Assembly (NCBI GenBank): GCA_028678445.1
Contig: JAJRDJ010000071.1
Coordinates: forward strand, 1-19,371
Reading direction: 5' to 3'
Length of the DNA: 19,371 nt
Origin: Methylococcaceae bacterium
Lineage (GTDB): Bacteria > Pseudomonadota > Gammaproteobacteria > Methylococcales > Methylococcaceae
Both the position numbers and the translations under genes were made by a program. Shown piece by piece: positions 6,543-13,564 of this stretch. Each line of letters opens with the position of its first letter. The first letter of the stretch is position 1. The notes under the pieces are model-generated. The model was given only the letters and a program-made list of their open reading frames with translations. It made no database searches and was not told where the DNA came from.

Positions 6543-8108
6543 CTAGGTTGACCTGGGTAATACCCCCGGCGATAGGTCTACCTCCTTGATGATCCTGGCG
6601 TAAGTAGCGGATGGGCAGTCCCCGCAATGATCGGTAGCGATACGTTTAGTGCCCTTTTGGTAATCCAGGCTAAAAATCCCGAAGCGAGGTGAAAAAGTAC
6701 CCCACTCATAATTATCGAATAGTGACCAGTGCATATACCCGAACAGGGGAACCCCATCGCGTACCATATCAATTATCTCACGGGTGTGCATTTCTAGAAA
6801 CTCGCTGCGACTGATTTGGTCGCTCCGCGGTGAGGCACGATTATCAAGATCTCTCCGCAGGGCCATGCCATTCTCGGCAATCAACATGGGTCTATTACCA
6901 AAATCGCGGGCATAATATTCACAAAAGAACCGGAGCCCTTTTGGCAGAACGCGCCAGTCCCACCATTTGCTCGTTACGCTATTCGTGATCCAGTCACGGA
7001 GGGAACGATTTTTATATTCGTGATCCCACCATCTTGGAAGACGGAACGCATGTGCGCAGAATGGATCATAGTAGTCCATTGCGAGATAATCCATAACACG
7101 CGAACGTGGCGATTCATAAAGCCTCTCCACGACAGCTTTAAAGGTCACCGAAGATAGATAATATTCAGCCGTCCATTGGCAAACTTTTCTGTATGTTATG
7201 CCTGTATAAAACTCCAGATCATGGCGGAAGGAAACATCACAGTCCCGCATTACGGCATTGAAGTCTCTTGCCTTGCACCGGAGATAATCTAGGCTGTCGG
7301 CTGAGTGTACCTGCCTTTCCCGCATGGCTAGGAGATCAAACAAAGCCTTATCCGACCAGTAGAGGTCGCTAGTAAAGGTATTCAAGGTGACCATGGGCTT
7401 GGCCCATGCCTCCGCCTCATAGAGGTCATGGATACAGTTATAGGCCAGAATATGTGCACAAAGTAAATTATTACATGCCGTGGTTGCTGACAGCAGACTT
7501 CTTTCAGCGCTCGTCGGGAACTGGCTACCAAGATAGGTATTGAGCACCAGCATATTGGGCTCGTTGATGGTTATGAAATAGCGAACTGGAGGCTTACCCT
7601 TGCTGATCAAGACCTGATTGACATGTTGTACGACCTTGCGCACATAAACACCGAAGTGCTCCACGGCGGCGGGGTTTAACCACGGGTCAGGTCCGAGCCA
7701 AGCGGGATGGACGAAGTGGTGTAGCGTCACAATGGGTTCCAGACCCCTGGCGATGCAGTCGTCGATTATCTGGGCATACTGGTTCAAGGCTTCGTCATTG
7801 AACGGCGGCGGTGCAGCCGGTTCGTTGCGATGCGTGGGCTGCACTCGACTCCACTCAATACTCAAGCGGAATGCGGACAGCCCCATGCTTCGGCAGGTAT
7901 CGAAGTCTTCCCGGTAGTGGCGCCAGAATGCGGCCGCTTGGCCCAGTGGCGCCACGGTCAATTGGCGTTCGAACCGCGCCCAGTTCGTCTGCGGCTGCCC
8001 TGGAAGGTTGTATCCCCCTTCTGACTGATAAGCGGATGTCGCCACGCCCCAAAGAAATCCCGGTTTCATGGGGCTCGACCGGCCCGCCGAATGTTTAGCG
8101 TGCCTCAT
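6543..8108 (-). CDS. GH1-family glycosidase/transglycosidase, SFR2-like candidate
   Basis: The 521-aa product is a complete glycoside hydrolase family 1 (beta/alpha)8 protein. FLWGVATSAYQSEGGYN is the family's N-terminal signature, TLHHFVHPAWL follows, and the acid/base Glu is E183 in TINEPN. The nucleophile is E412 in IAENGM, and PLFGYMHWSLFDNYEWG closes the pocket. There is no signal peptide, so it is cytoplasmic or membrane-associated. The ATG at 8108 overlaps the stop of the GT28 gene (ATGA, 8105-8108), implying stoichiometric co-expression with a glycolipid-type glycosyltransferase. Most bacterial GH1 enzymes cleave beta-glucosides or 6-phospho-beta-glucosides, but plant SFR2 is a GH1 protein that transfers galactose between galactolipids. 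The coupling makes a glycolipid substrate plausible. That is inference, since GH1 motifs alone do not distinguish hydrolase from transferase. Confidence 0.85.
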   Translation of the reverse strand: MRHAKHSAGRSSPMKPGFLWGVATSAYQSEGGYNLPGQPQTNWARFERQLTVAPLGQAAAFWRHYREDFDTCRSMGLSAFRLSIEWSRVQPTHRNEPAAPPPFNDEALNQYAQIIDDCIARGLEPIVTLHHFVHPAWLGPDPWLNPAAVEHFGVYVRKVVQHVNQVLISKGKPPVRYFITINEPNMLVLNTYLGSQFPTSAERSLLSATTACNNLLCAHILAYNCIHDLYEAEAWAKPMVTLNTFTSDLYWSDKALFDLLAMRERQVHSADSLDYLRCKARDFNAVMRDCDVSFRHDLEFYTGITYRKVCQWTAEYYLSSVTFKAVVERLYESPRSRVMDYLAMDYYDPFCAHAFRLPRWWDHEYKNRSLRDWITNSVTSKWWDWRVLPKGLRFFCEYYARDFGNRPMLIAENGMALRRDLDNRASPRSDQISRSEFLEMHTREIIDMVRDGVPLFGYMHWSLFDNYEWGTFSPRFGIFSLDYQKGTKRIATDHCGDCPSATYARIIKEVDLSPGVLPRST

Positions 8109-9355
8109 GCCAACCCCGCAGCGGAGGAGCTTGCTGCACGCTCTCTCCGCTTCAGGGAAAGCGGCGGGAGATGATCGTCGAGCAAGGTATTGACCACGGT
8201 TTCCGACGCCTTGGGCTTGGCAAATCGCAGTGCATTCGCTCGCATCTGTACCAAGCGTTGGGGGTCATCCAGCACATGATCGATCTTGAATGCAAGCGTG
8301 CTCAAGTCGTTGCACTTCACGGCAATGCCTTCCTCCAGCAGATGATCGCTGTTGCGTTCCTCCTGACCCGGAATAGGGGTGACAATACACATGGGAAGTC
8401 CGCAGGCGATAGCCTCCGAGGACGTCATCCCCCCGGGTTTACCGATGAATAGATCGGATAGCTTCATTAGTATGTGCATTTCTTGGGTGTAACCCAATAC
8501 CTTGAAGTGATCCGTCCTGCCATTGACCACTTGATTCACCCGCTGCCTCAACTCGTCACTGCGCCCGCAAATCACAACGGTTTGCACGTCGTGGCGCAGG
8601 TTCAATAACCGTTCAACCATGAATTCCGTGGGACCTTGGCCGATAGCTCCGGCAGATAGCAGGAGAATCGGTTTTGCGGGATCCAACTCGAATCGGCAGC
8701 ATTCTGCCCTGCGATCAAGTTCCCTGAGGAAATCCGGGTCGATGGGAATCCCGGAGACGGTAATACGATCGGGCGGCAGACCCAGCATCTCAAGGTAGGC
8801 CCGGGTCTCCTCGATTGCCACAAAGTAGCGTTGAAACGCTCGGGACAGCCACATGGCATGAAAGTCGAAATCGGTCACGACTATGGAGAGATGGGCCCGC
8901 AGTTGGCGGGTTGCGATCAAGTGGGAAATAATCCCGGCGGGCATGAAATGGGTGCAGACAGTAATGTGGGGATTGAACGCGCGTATGAACTTGACTAGGG
9001 GTTTGGTGTTCAGACGGTCGAGCATATGTCGCATGGCATCCGTCCGCCAAGGCTCATCGCTGGTCTTGTACCACCAGCCGAGAAAATTGGGGGCCGACTT
9101 TACCAGGGAAGCATAGAGCTTCGAATAGAAATCCCGGAACAGCTTGTTGGTATATTGCAAGGCATCGTTGTTAACTACTTCCAAAACCCGGGTATCAGCC
9201 GCAAAGGTCTTTTCCAGAGCTTCGGCAGCCTTCACGTGACCCGTGCCAGCAGACGCCGACATTATCAACACGCGCCTTCCCGCACCGTTCTTGGGTACTA
9301 ATGTGTGGCTCTCGAATGGGTTTTTCTGGTGAGGTGTTTCGGAATTATTTGGCAT
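8105..9355 (-). CDS. GT28 glycosyltransferase, MGDG synthase-like
   Basis: The 416-aa protein begins after a polar leader with RRVLIMSASAGTGHVKAAEA (residues 27-46), the glycine-rich loop of the MGDG_synth domain. ITVSGIPIDPDF lies at about 198-209, and a C-terminal GT28 domain has LLLSAGAIGQGP, VICGRSDELR, LFIGKPGGMTSSEAIACGLP and TPIPGQEERNSDHLLEEG. This is the layout of monogalactosyl/monoglucosyl-diacylglycerol synthases and the processive YpfP/UgtP enzymes: UDP-sugar plus diacylglycerol gives glycosyl-diacylglycerol at the inner face of the membrane. MurG is the distant relative. It is upstream of and coupled to the GH1 gene. A decayed paralog lies at 1311-1672. A TATAAT hexamer (9368-9373, minus) lies only 13 bases before the ATG and no Shine-Dalgarno is present, so the mRNA may have a very short leader. 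The sugar and acceptor are not determined by sequence. Confidence 0.85.
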   Translation of the reverse strand: MPNNSETPHQKNPFESHTLVPKNGAGRRVLIMSASAGTGHVKAAEALEKTFAADTRVLEVVNNDALQYTNKLFRDFYSKLYASLVKSAPNFLGWWYKTSDEPWRTDAMRHMLDRLNTKPLVKFIRAFNPHITVCTHFMPAGIISHLIATRQLRAHLSIVVTDFDFHAMWLSRAFQRYFVAIEETRAYLEMLGLPPDRITVSGIPIDPDFLRELDRRAECCRFELDPAKPILLLSAGAIGQGPTEFMVERLLNLRHDVQTVVICGRSDELRQRVNQVVNGRTDHFKVLGYTQEMHILMKLSDLFIGKPGGMTSSEAIACGLPMCIVTPIPGQEERNSDHLLEEGIAVKCNDLSTLAFKIDHVLDDPQRLVQMRANALRFAKPKASETVVNTLLDDHLPPLSLKRRERAASSSAAGLA

Positions 9356-9367
9356 TATTAATAATTA

Positions 9368-9373
9368 ATTATA
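9368..9373 (-). promoter_or_regulatory. Candidate -10 box of the GT28-GH1 operon
   Basis: A perfect TATAAT on the minus strand lies in an AT-rich stretch directly before the GT28 start codon. No convincing -35 hexamer sits 16-18 bases upstream, so the promoter may need an activator. If used, the transcript would start about 6 bases before the ATG, leaving an almost leaderless mRNA. Confidence 0.35.
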
Positions 9374-9599
9374 CTCGGGGCTTGTCTAATATGCATGCAC
9401 CACTCCCAGCCAACTTACAACTTTAACGCCGCGTACAAAGATAGGTCGACTCCTGTTGTTTAGCTCAAGCGAGTAGTCAAAGGATAAAAAGTACGAAATA
9501 CCAGCGCAACCTTGTACCAATCAAAAGTACGGCGGGGCTCAGATGTATCAGCAGCGAGTAGGTTGCTCTGTGCACCGTCCTCATCACTCTGGCGCACTC

Positions 9600-10496
9600 T
9601 CACCGACACGCTGTAAGCCCACTGGCCAAGTCCGGAAACTGGAGGGTAACCCGGAGTTTAGCCAGCATGCGCCGATTATCCAGGCGTTTGGATTCTTCGA
9701 GGAAGGACAGCATGTTCGGGCTCAACACGTGTCGGGCTTCCGCGAGGGAGATGGCCGGGGGTCTCTCGAGTCCGTACCTATCGGCGATACGCCAGAAATA
9801 GTCCGTCATGGTGGTGGGATGGCCATCGCTGATATTGTAGGCTTGGCCGCTATGGCCACGACGGGCGGCAGCGCAACAGGCAAGGGCGAGATCATCGGCG
9901 TGGATGCGGTTGCTGTAGGGGGAATCCGCTTCGAAGAGTACGGGCACACCCTGCCGGACGCGCTCCACCGGCAGCCGTCCAGGGCCGTAGATGCCGGGCA
10001 CCCGGAGGATGACGACGGGGATGCCGGTGCGATCACTCCAGCCGCGAAGGATGAGCTCCGCTGCCAGGCGTCGCTTGCCGCGCTCCGATATGGGATTCAG
10101 CGGCCAGTCCTCGTCGATCCAGGCACCACCGCAGTCGCCATAGACGCCGCTGGTGCTGATGTAGACGACTCGCTCCGGAAGGTCTTGAAGGGTATTCAAC
10201 AAATTGCGCAGCCGAGGATCATCGGTGCCCTTGGGCGGCGGCGGAGCAAAGTAATACAGCGTGGCAAGGGTTGCGGGAAGATTCGTCAGGCTGGAGCGCG
10301 CGTCCAGGTCGCCCCGGACGATACCGATTCCGAGTGCCTTGAGGGAGTCGGCGGCAGTAGCCGAGCGGGTCAGCGCCAGAATCTTTCTGCCGGCTGCCTG
10401 TTCCAGCCGGGCCACGCGCTGGCCAATATCGCCGCAGCCGACAATGAAATCGGTGAGCGCGTCAGTCTGTTCTGCTTCGCGGCCTGTTGAGGTCAT
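9600..10496 (-). CDS. SDR-superfamily NAD(P)-dependent epimerase/reductase (YeeZ-like)
   Basis: From the ATG at 10496 the product is 298 aa. AGGAA seven bases upstream is a reasonable ribosome binding site, whereas the longer frame to 10607 begins with non-homologous arginine-rich sequence. DFIVGCGDIGQRVARL is a GxGxxG-type nucleotide-binding loop close to the N-terminus. YISTSGVYGDCGGAWIDED carries the SDR serine and the typical VYG step, followed by LRVPGIYGPGRLPVERV and the HADDLALAC motif. The usual YxxxK is not clear (SERGKRRLAAE occupies its place), as in the atypical SDR group that includes YeeZ, whose reaction is not known to me. It stands alone on the minus strand, divergent from the efflux operon. 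Confidence 0.75.
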   Translation of the reverse strand: MTSTGREAEQTDALTDFIVGCGDIGQRVARLEQAAGRKILALTRSATAADSLKALGIGIVRGDLDARSSLTNLPATLATLYYFAPPPPKGTDDPRLRNLLNTLQDLPERVVYISTSGVYGDCGGAWIDEDWPLNPISERGKRRLAAELILRGWSDRTGIPVVILRVPGIYGPGRLPVERVRQGVPVLFEADSPYSNRIHADDLALACCAAARRGHSGQAYNISDGHPTTMTDYFWRIADRYGLERPPAISLAEARHVLSPNMLSFLEESKRLDNRRMLAKLRVTLQFPDLASGLTACR

Positions 10497-10673
10497 GGGC
10501 ATTTCCTGGACATCTTGAGGTGTGATTGATTGGTCTGGGCGGGATGCGCCGCGCGGCCGGGAACGCCACGCTCGCCTTGTTTTCATGCAGAAACGGATGG
10601 ATGACATCGTAACCCGGGCCGAATCGGTACTATACTGTCAACCATTCGTTATTTCTCGTATCCTCCCTAGTGC

Positions 10674-11090
10674 ATGCGCCGCTCCCGCTCTACAGTCATT
10701 AATCTGGCGTTAATCCTGATGCAGGTCCTTACCCCTTGGGTGCACGCCCACACAGGCGGCGAAACCATGGGGTTTTTACATGTCCCCGGGCTGGAGCGGC
10801 TGGCTTACGGGGCGCCGGCTGTCACAGACGAGGCGGTTGCCGACCCCGCTGATATCATCGTCGGCGTCCCGGTCGGTGTTGAACTTGGCGGGAATCGACT
10901 GGGGGGGGCTGGTGACTCCGCCCAAGCCTGGCTGCCTCCGGGCCCTCACCGTATTCTCGGACCTACGGCCGGTCTATGCGTGGCTATTGCCCTCCCCACC
11001 CCACTCATTCCGCGGCATCATTTCCGCTCCGGTTCGCCGCCTCGCGCATCGCCAGCTTCTTTCGTGGCTGTGCTTCCATTCAGGGCCTGA
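10674..11090 (+). CDS. Exported hypothetical protein at head of metal-efflux operon
   Basis: The 138-aa ORF starts MRRSRSTVINLALILMQVLT and continues PWVHAH. This is a typical signal peptide with probable cleavage after VHA, leaving HTGGETMGF at the mature N-terminus. The rest is proline- and glycine-rich with a weakly hydrophobic middle and PPRASPA near the end. Small exported proteins beginning with a 'VHAH' type cleavage region often precede CusCBA/CzcCBA-like operons in proteobacteria, but I know of no assigned function. A periplasmic metal-binding or accessory role is a guess. A TATACT hexamer (10631-10636) lies 37 bases ahead without a clear -35. No good Shine-Dalgarno is seen, so the exact start is uncertain. 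Confidence 0.5.
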   Translation: MRRSRSTVINLALILMQVLTPWVHAHTGGETMGFLHVPGLERLAYGAPAVTDEAVADPADIIVGVPVGVELGGNRLGGAGDSAQAWLPPGPHRILGPTAGLCVAIALPTPLIPRHHFRSGSPPRASPASFVAVLPFRA

Positions 11091-11195
11091 TTCGCCCTTT
11101 CCTTCGGGCTCGCCATCATATTGATGGATCTGGATTCCGAGCCTCAATATTAGTTGACCGGGGTCGTGGGGTCTCCACGACTGCAGGGTGTCCTC

Positions 11196-12446
11196 ATGCA
11201 ATGCTTGCTTGGTCTATTCTTCGCCATGGGTCTTTGGATCTCCCCCGCAGGGGCAGAGGAGCTACTGGTCGATCATCTGGACGACTTGGTGATCGACGAC
11301 AGACTCAGTCTCCGGCAGGTGGTCGAAACAACGTTTGAGCGGTATCCACAACAGGCCTTGATTGCCGCCTACCAGGAGGAGGCACGGGCGCTGGAGCAGC
11401 GGAGTTCGAGTTGGATAGCCGGATACCCGATGATTTTCGTGCAATACATCGATGACGCGCTGCTTGGGCAGAATGCCGGTATGACTGAGGTGCAGTCGGG
11501 TTATCAGGTTCCCCTGTGGATGTGGGGGCAGAAGGCGGCCAGCGAGAAAGTGACTGACGAGGCGCGGAAGGCTGTCGGCAAATACGCGATTGCCCTGAAG
11601 CACGAGTTGGCTGGACTGGTTCGCAATGCGTTGTGGAATTTGCGCCTGGTCGAAAACCGCCGCGAGTTGGCTCGTCAGATCCATGAAGTCGCGGAGAAGC
11701 TGGTCAGCGTGGTGCAGCGGCGAGTGGAGCTAGGTGATCTAGCCAGAGCGGATTTACTCTTGGCAGAAAGTGACCAACTCGAAAAAAAGACCGCGCTGGT
11801 GCAGGCCGAAGCCGAGGTCATGCATACTCGAAAGGCGTATCAGAATCTCACCCGAATGATTCGGGTACCCAGGCACTTCGAAGAAAACTTGAGCTCCCGA
11901 AAAGCGCTGGATGAGACCCATCCAGCGGTATCCGCCGCCAGTGCCTCGGTCGAGCGGGCGCAGGCCGAAGTGGAGTTTACCCGTACCTCCAAGCAGGGTA
12001 ATCAGCCCTCCATCATGCTCGGCACGAACAGTGTGGAAATCGAGGAGCAGAACCGCTTCGGCACCGGCAGTAACCTGGTTATCCAAATCCCAGTGGGCGG
12101 TGATGACTGGCATGCCCCCCAAGTGGCCCAGGCCAACCTGGTTCTGAATGAAAAAATCGCTCAGCGCGAAACCCTCTGGCGGCAACTGGAGAAAGCGCTG
12201 CATGAGGCGCGTCACACGCTGGAAGTCGATCGGGCCGCGCTGGCCATTGCCGAACGGCGCAAGGCCATCGCGGAAACGCAGATCAACATGAGCCGGATCG
12301 CCTTTGAATCGGGCGAAATCGCCTTGATCGATTACCTGAAGATACAGGCTGGCGCCCAGGCCGCCATCAGGGATGCGGCAGAGCGCGCCATTCTCGTCGA
12401 AAAGGATATGGCCACCTACAACCAAGTGGTTGGGGTAACGCCATGA
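11196..12446 (+). CDS. TolC-family outer-membrane efflux protein (CusC/CzcC-like)
   Basis: I chose the ATG at 11196 (AGGGTG five bases upstream) because it gives a proper signal peptide, MQCLLGLFFAMGLWISPAGA, before EELL. The frame is open to 11154. The 416-aa mature-type protein shows the long amphipathic helices and duplicated structure of the OEP family: LRQVVETTFERYPQ, an LAGLVRNALWNLRLVENRRE helix, LGDLARADLLLAESDQLEKK, then the second repeat with KALHEARHTLEVDRAALAIAERR and SGEIALIDYLKIQAG. It would form a trimeric outer-membrane/periplasmic channel for the RND pump encoded downstream. Its stop overlaps the next start in an ATGA (12443-12446), showing coupling with the fusion-protein gene. 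Confidence 0.88.
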   Translation: MQCLLGLFFAMGLWISPAGAEELLVDHLDDLVIDDRLSLRQVVETTFERYPQQALIAAYQEEARALEQRSSSWIAGYPMIFVQYIDDALLGQNAGMTEVQSGYQVPLWMWGQKAASEKVTDEARKAVGKYAIALKHELAGLVRNALWNLRLVENRRELARQIHEVAEKLVSVVQRRVELGDLARADLLLAESDQLEKKTALVQAEAEVMHTRKAYQNLTRMIRVPRHFEENLSSRKALDETHPAVSAASASVERAQAEVEFTRTSKQGNQPSIMLGTNSVEIEEQNRFGTGSNLVIQIPVGGDDWHAPQVAQANLVLNEKIAQRETLWRQLEKALHEARHTLEVDRAALAIAERRKAIAETQINMSRIAFESGEIALIDYLKIQAGAQAAIRDAAERAILVEKDMATYNQVVGVTP

Positions 12447-13564
12447 GGCCCTTTCTTCTGCTCCTATGCAGTTTGCATCTGGTCCCTGTAAGTCTGGTCC
12501 GGGCCGAGGGGAGTCTGGTCCGGCTGGATGCCGAGCAGCGCAGCCATCTCGACGTCCGCACCGCGCTGCCGGAGCCGGTCACCGCCATTCCCCTTGCGCA
12601 AGCCCCCGGCCGTGTCGTCCTGCCGCCCGCCAAGGAATTCGCGGTTACCTCGCTCCAGTCCGGCATCATCACCCACGTGAACGTGCCACTGGGCGTCAAG
12701 GTGACCAAGGGACAGGTCCTGGCGGAAATCGACAGCGTGGCGCTCGTCGATCTGCAACGCGCCGTGGTGGATGCGTATTCGGTGTTCGACGTGGCCAAAT
12801 CCAAAATGCGGAGAGATGAGACCTTGCTGCGCGAAGGCGTCATTTCCAAGATGCGCTGGCAGGAAACCAAGAGCGGGTATGACCGGGCGCAGGCGACGCT
12901 GAATGCCGCCGAACAGACGCTGAAGGCCTCCGGCATAACCGCCGCCGAGATTGAGCGGCTCAAGGCGGGTAGCAAGATCAATGGTCTCTACCGGGTATTG
13001 GCCCCAGTGGATGGCTTCGTGCTGGCGCGCATGGCCATCGTCGGCCAGCGGGTGGAAGCACTTTCGCCCTTGTTTCGCATCGGCAAGCTGGATGAGTTAT
13101 GGCTGGAGGTCGACATGCCGCAAGAGCGTCTCAAGGAGGCTCGCATCGGCGACCGGGTCACCGTCGAAAATCCAAGTGCCCGGGCGCGGGTGATCGAAAT
13201 CAGCCAGAGCGTCGACCCGCAAAGCCAGAGCGCGCTGGTCCGGGCGCTCGTGGAGCAGGGCACGGAACGTCTGCGCCCTGGCATGAATGTGAACGTGCAA
13301 ATGATGCACCGCAGCACCGATCGTATTTTCCGGGTGCCCGCGGCGGCGGTCTTTAATCACGAAGGCCGATACTATGTTTTTGTGAAGCGCCCGGCGGGGT
13401 TCGAGGCTGTCGAGGTAGCGGTCGCCGGTCAAGAGCCCTATAGCATGGTCCTCCATGAGGGGCTGAACGAGGGCGAGGTCGTCGTGATTCAGGGCGTCGC
13501 CGGTTTGAAGGCCGCCTGGCTGGGAAGTTCGAACGGTTCGAACAATCATGGGCATGGTGAATAA
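12443..13564 (+). CDS. RND periplasmic adaptor (membrane fusion protein, CusB/CzcB-like)
   Basis: The 373-aa product has a signal peptide (MRPFLLLLCSLHLVPVSLVR, then AEG). A lipoyl/barrel-sandwich half follows (FAVTSLQSGIITHVNVPLGV, KVTKGQVLAEIDS, about residues 66-99), then a short alpha-hairpin (LLREGVISKMRWQETKSGYD). Next come the second lipoyl half (YRVLAPVDGFVLARMAIVGQ), the beta-barrel (ELWLEVDMPQERLKEARIGD) and a membrane-proximal domain. It ends in NNHGHGE, a short His-containing tail. The Met-rich N-terminal metal-binding segment and the CusF-like domain seen in some CusB proteins are absent. The stop TAA shares its last base with the ATG of the pump gene. Confidence 0.9.
   Translation: MRPFLLLLCSLHLVPVSLVRAEGSLVRLDAEQRSHLDVRTALPEPVTAIPLAQAPGRVVLPPAKEFAVTSLQSGIITHVNVPLGVKVTKGQVLAEIDSVALVDLQRAVVDAYSVFDVAKSKMRRDETLLREGVISKMRWQETKSGYDRAQATLNAAEQTLKASGITAAEIERLKAGSKINGLYRVLAPVDGFVLARMAIVGQRVEALSPLFRIGKLDELWLEVDMPQERLKEARIGDRVTVENPSARARVIEISQSVDPQSQSALVRALVEQGTERLRPGMNVNVQMMHRSTDRIFRVPAAAVFNHEGRYYVFVKRPAGFEAVEVAVAGQEPYSMVLHEGLNEGEVVVIQGVAGLKAAWLGSSNGSNNHGHGE

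Noticed and set aside
9543..10490. 315-aa plus-strand ORF
   Set aside because: It lies opposite the SDR epimerase, has no recognisable motif, and its composition is that of an antisense shadow in GC-rich coding DNA.
10634..10640. TTGACA on the minus strand as -35 of the SDR gene
   Set aside because: No -10-like hexamer lies 16-18 bases downstream. The nearest AT-containing candidate is about 23 bases away.
11754..12425. 223-aa minus-strand ORF inside the TolC-like gene
   Set aside because: Antisense shadow. The plus-strand frame has the OEP family pattern, signal peptide and coupling to the next gene.
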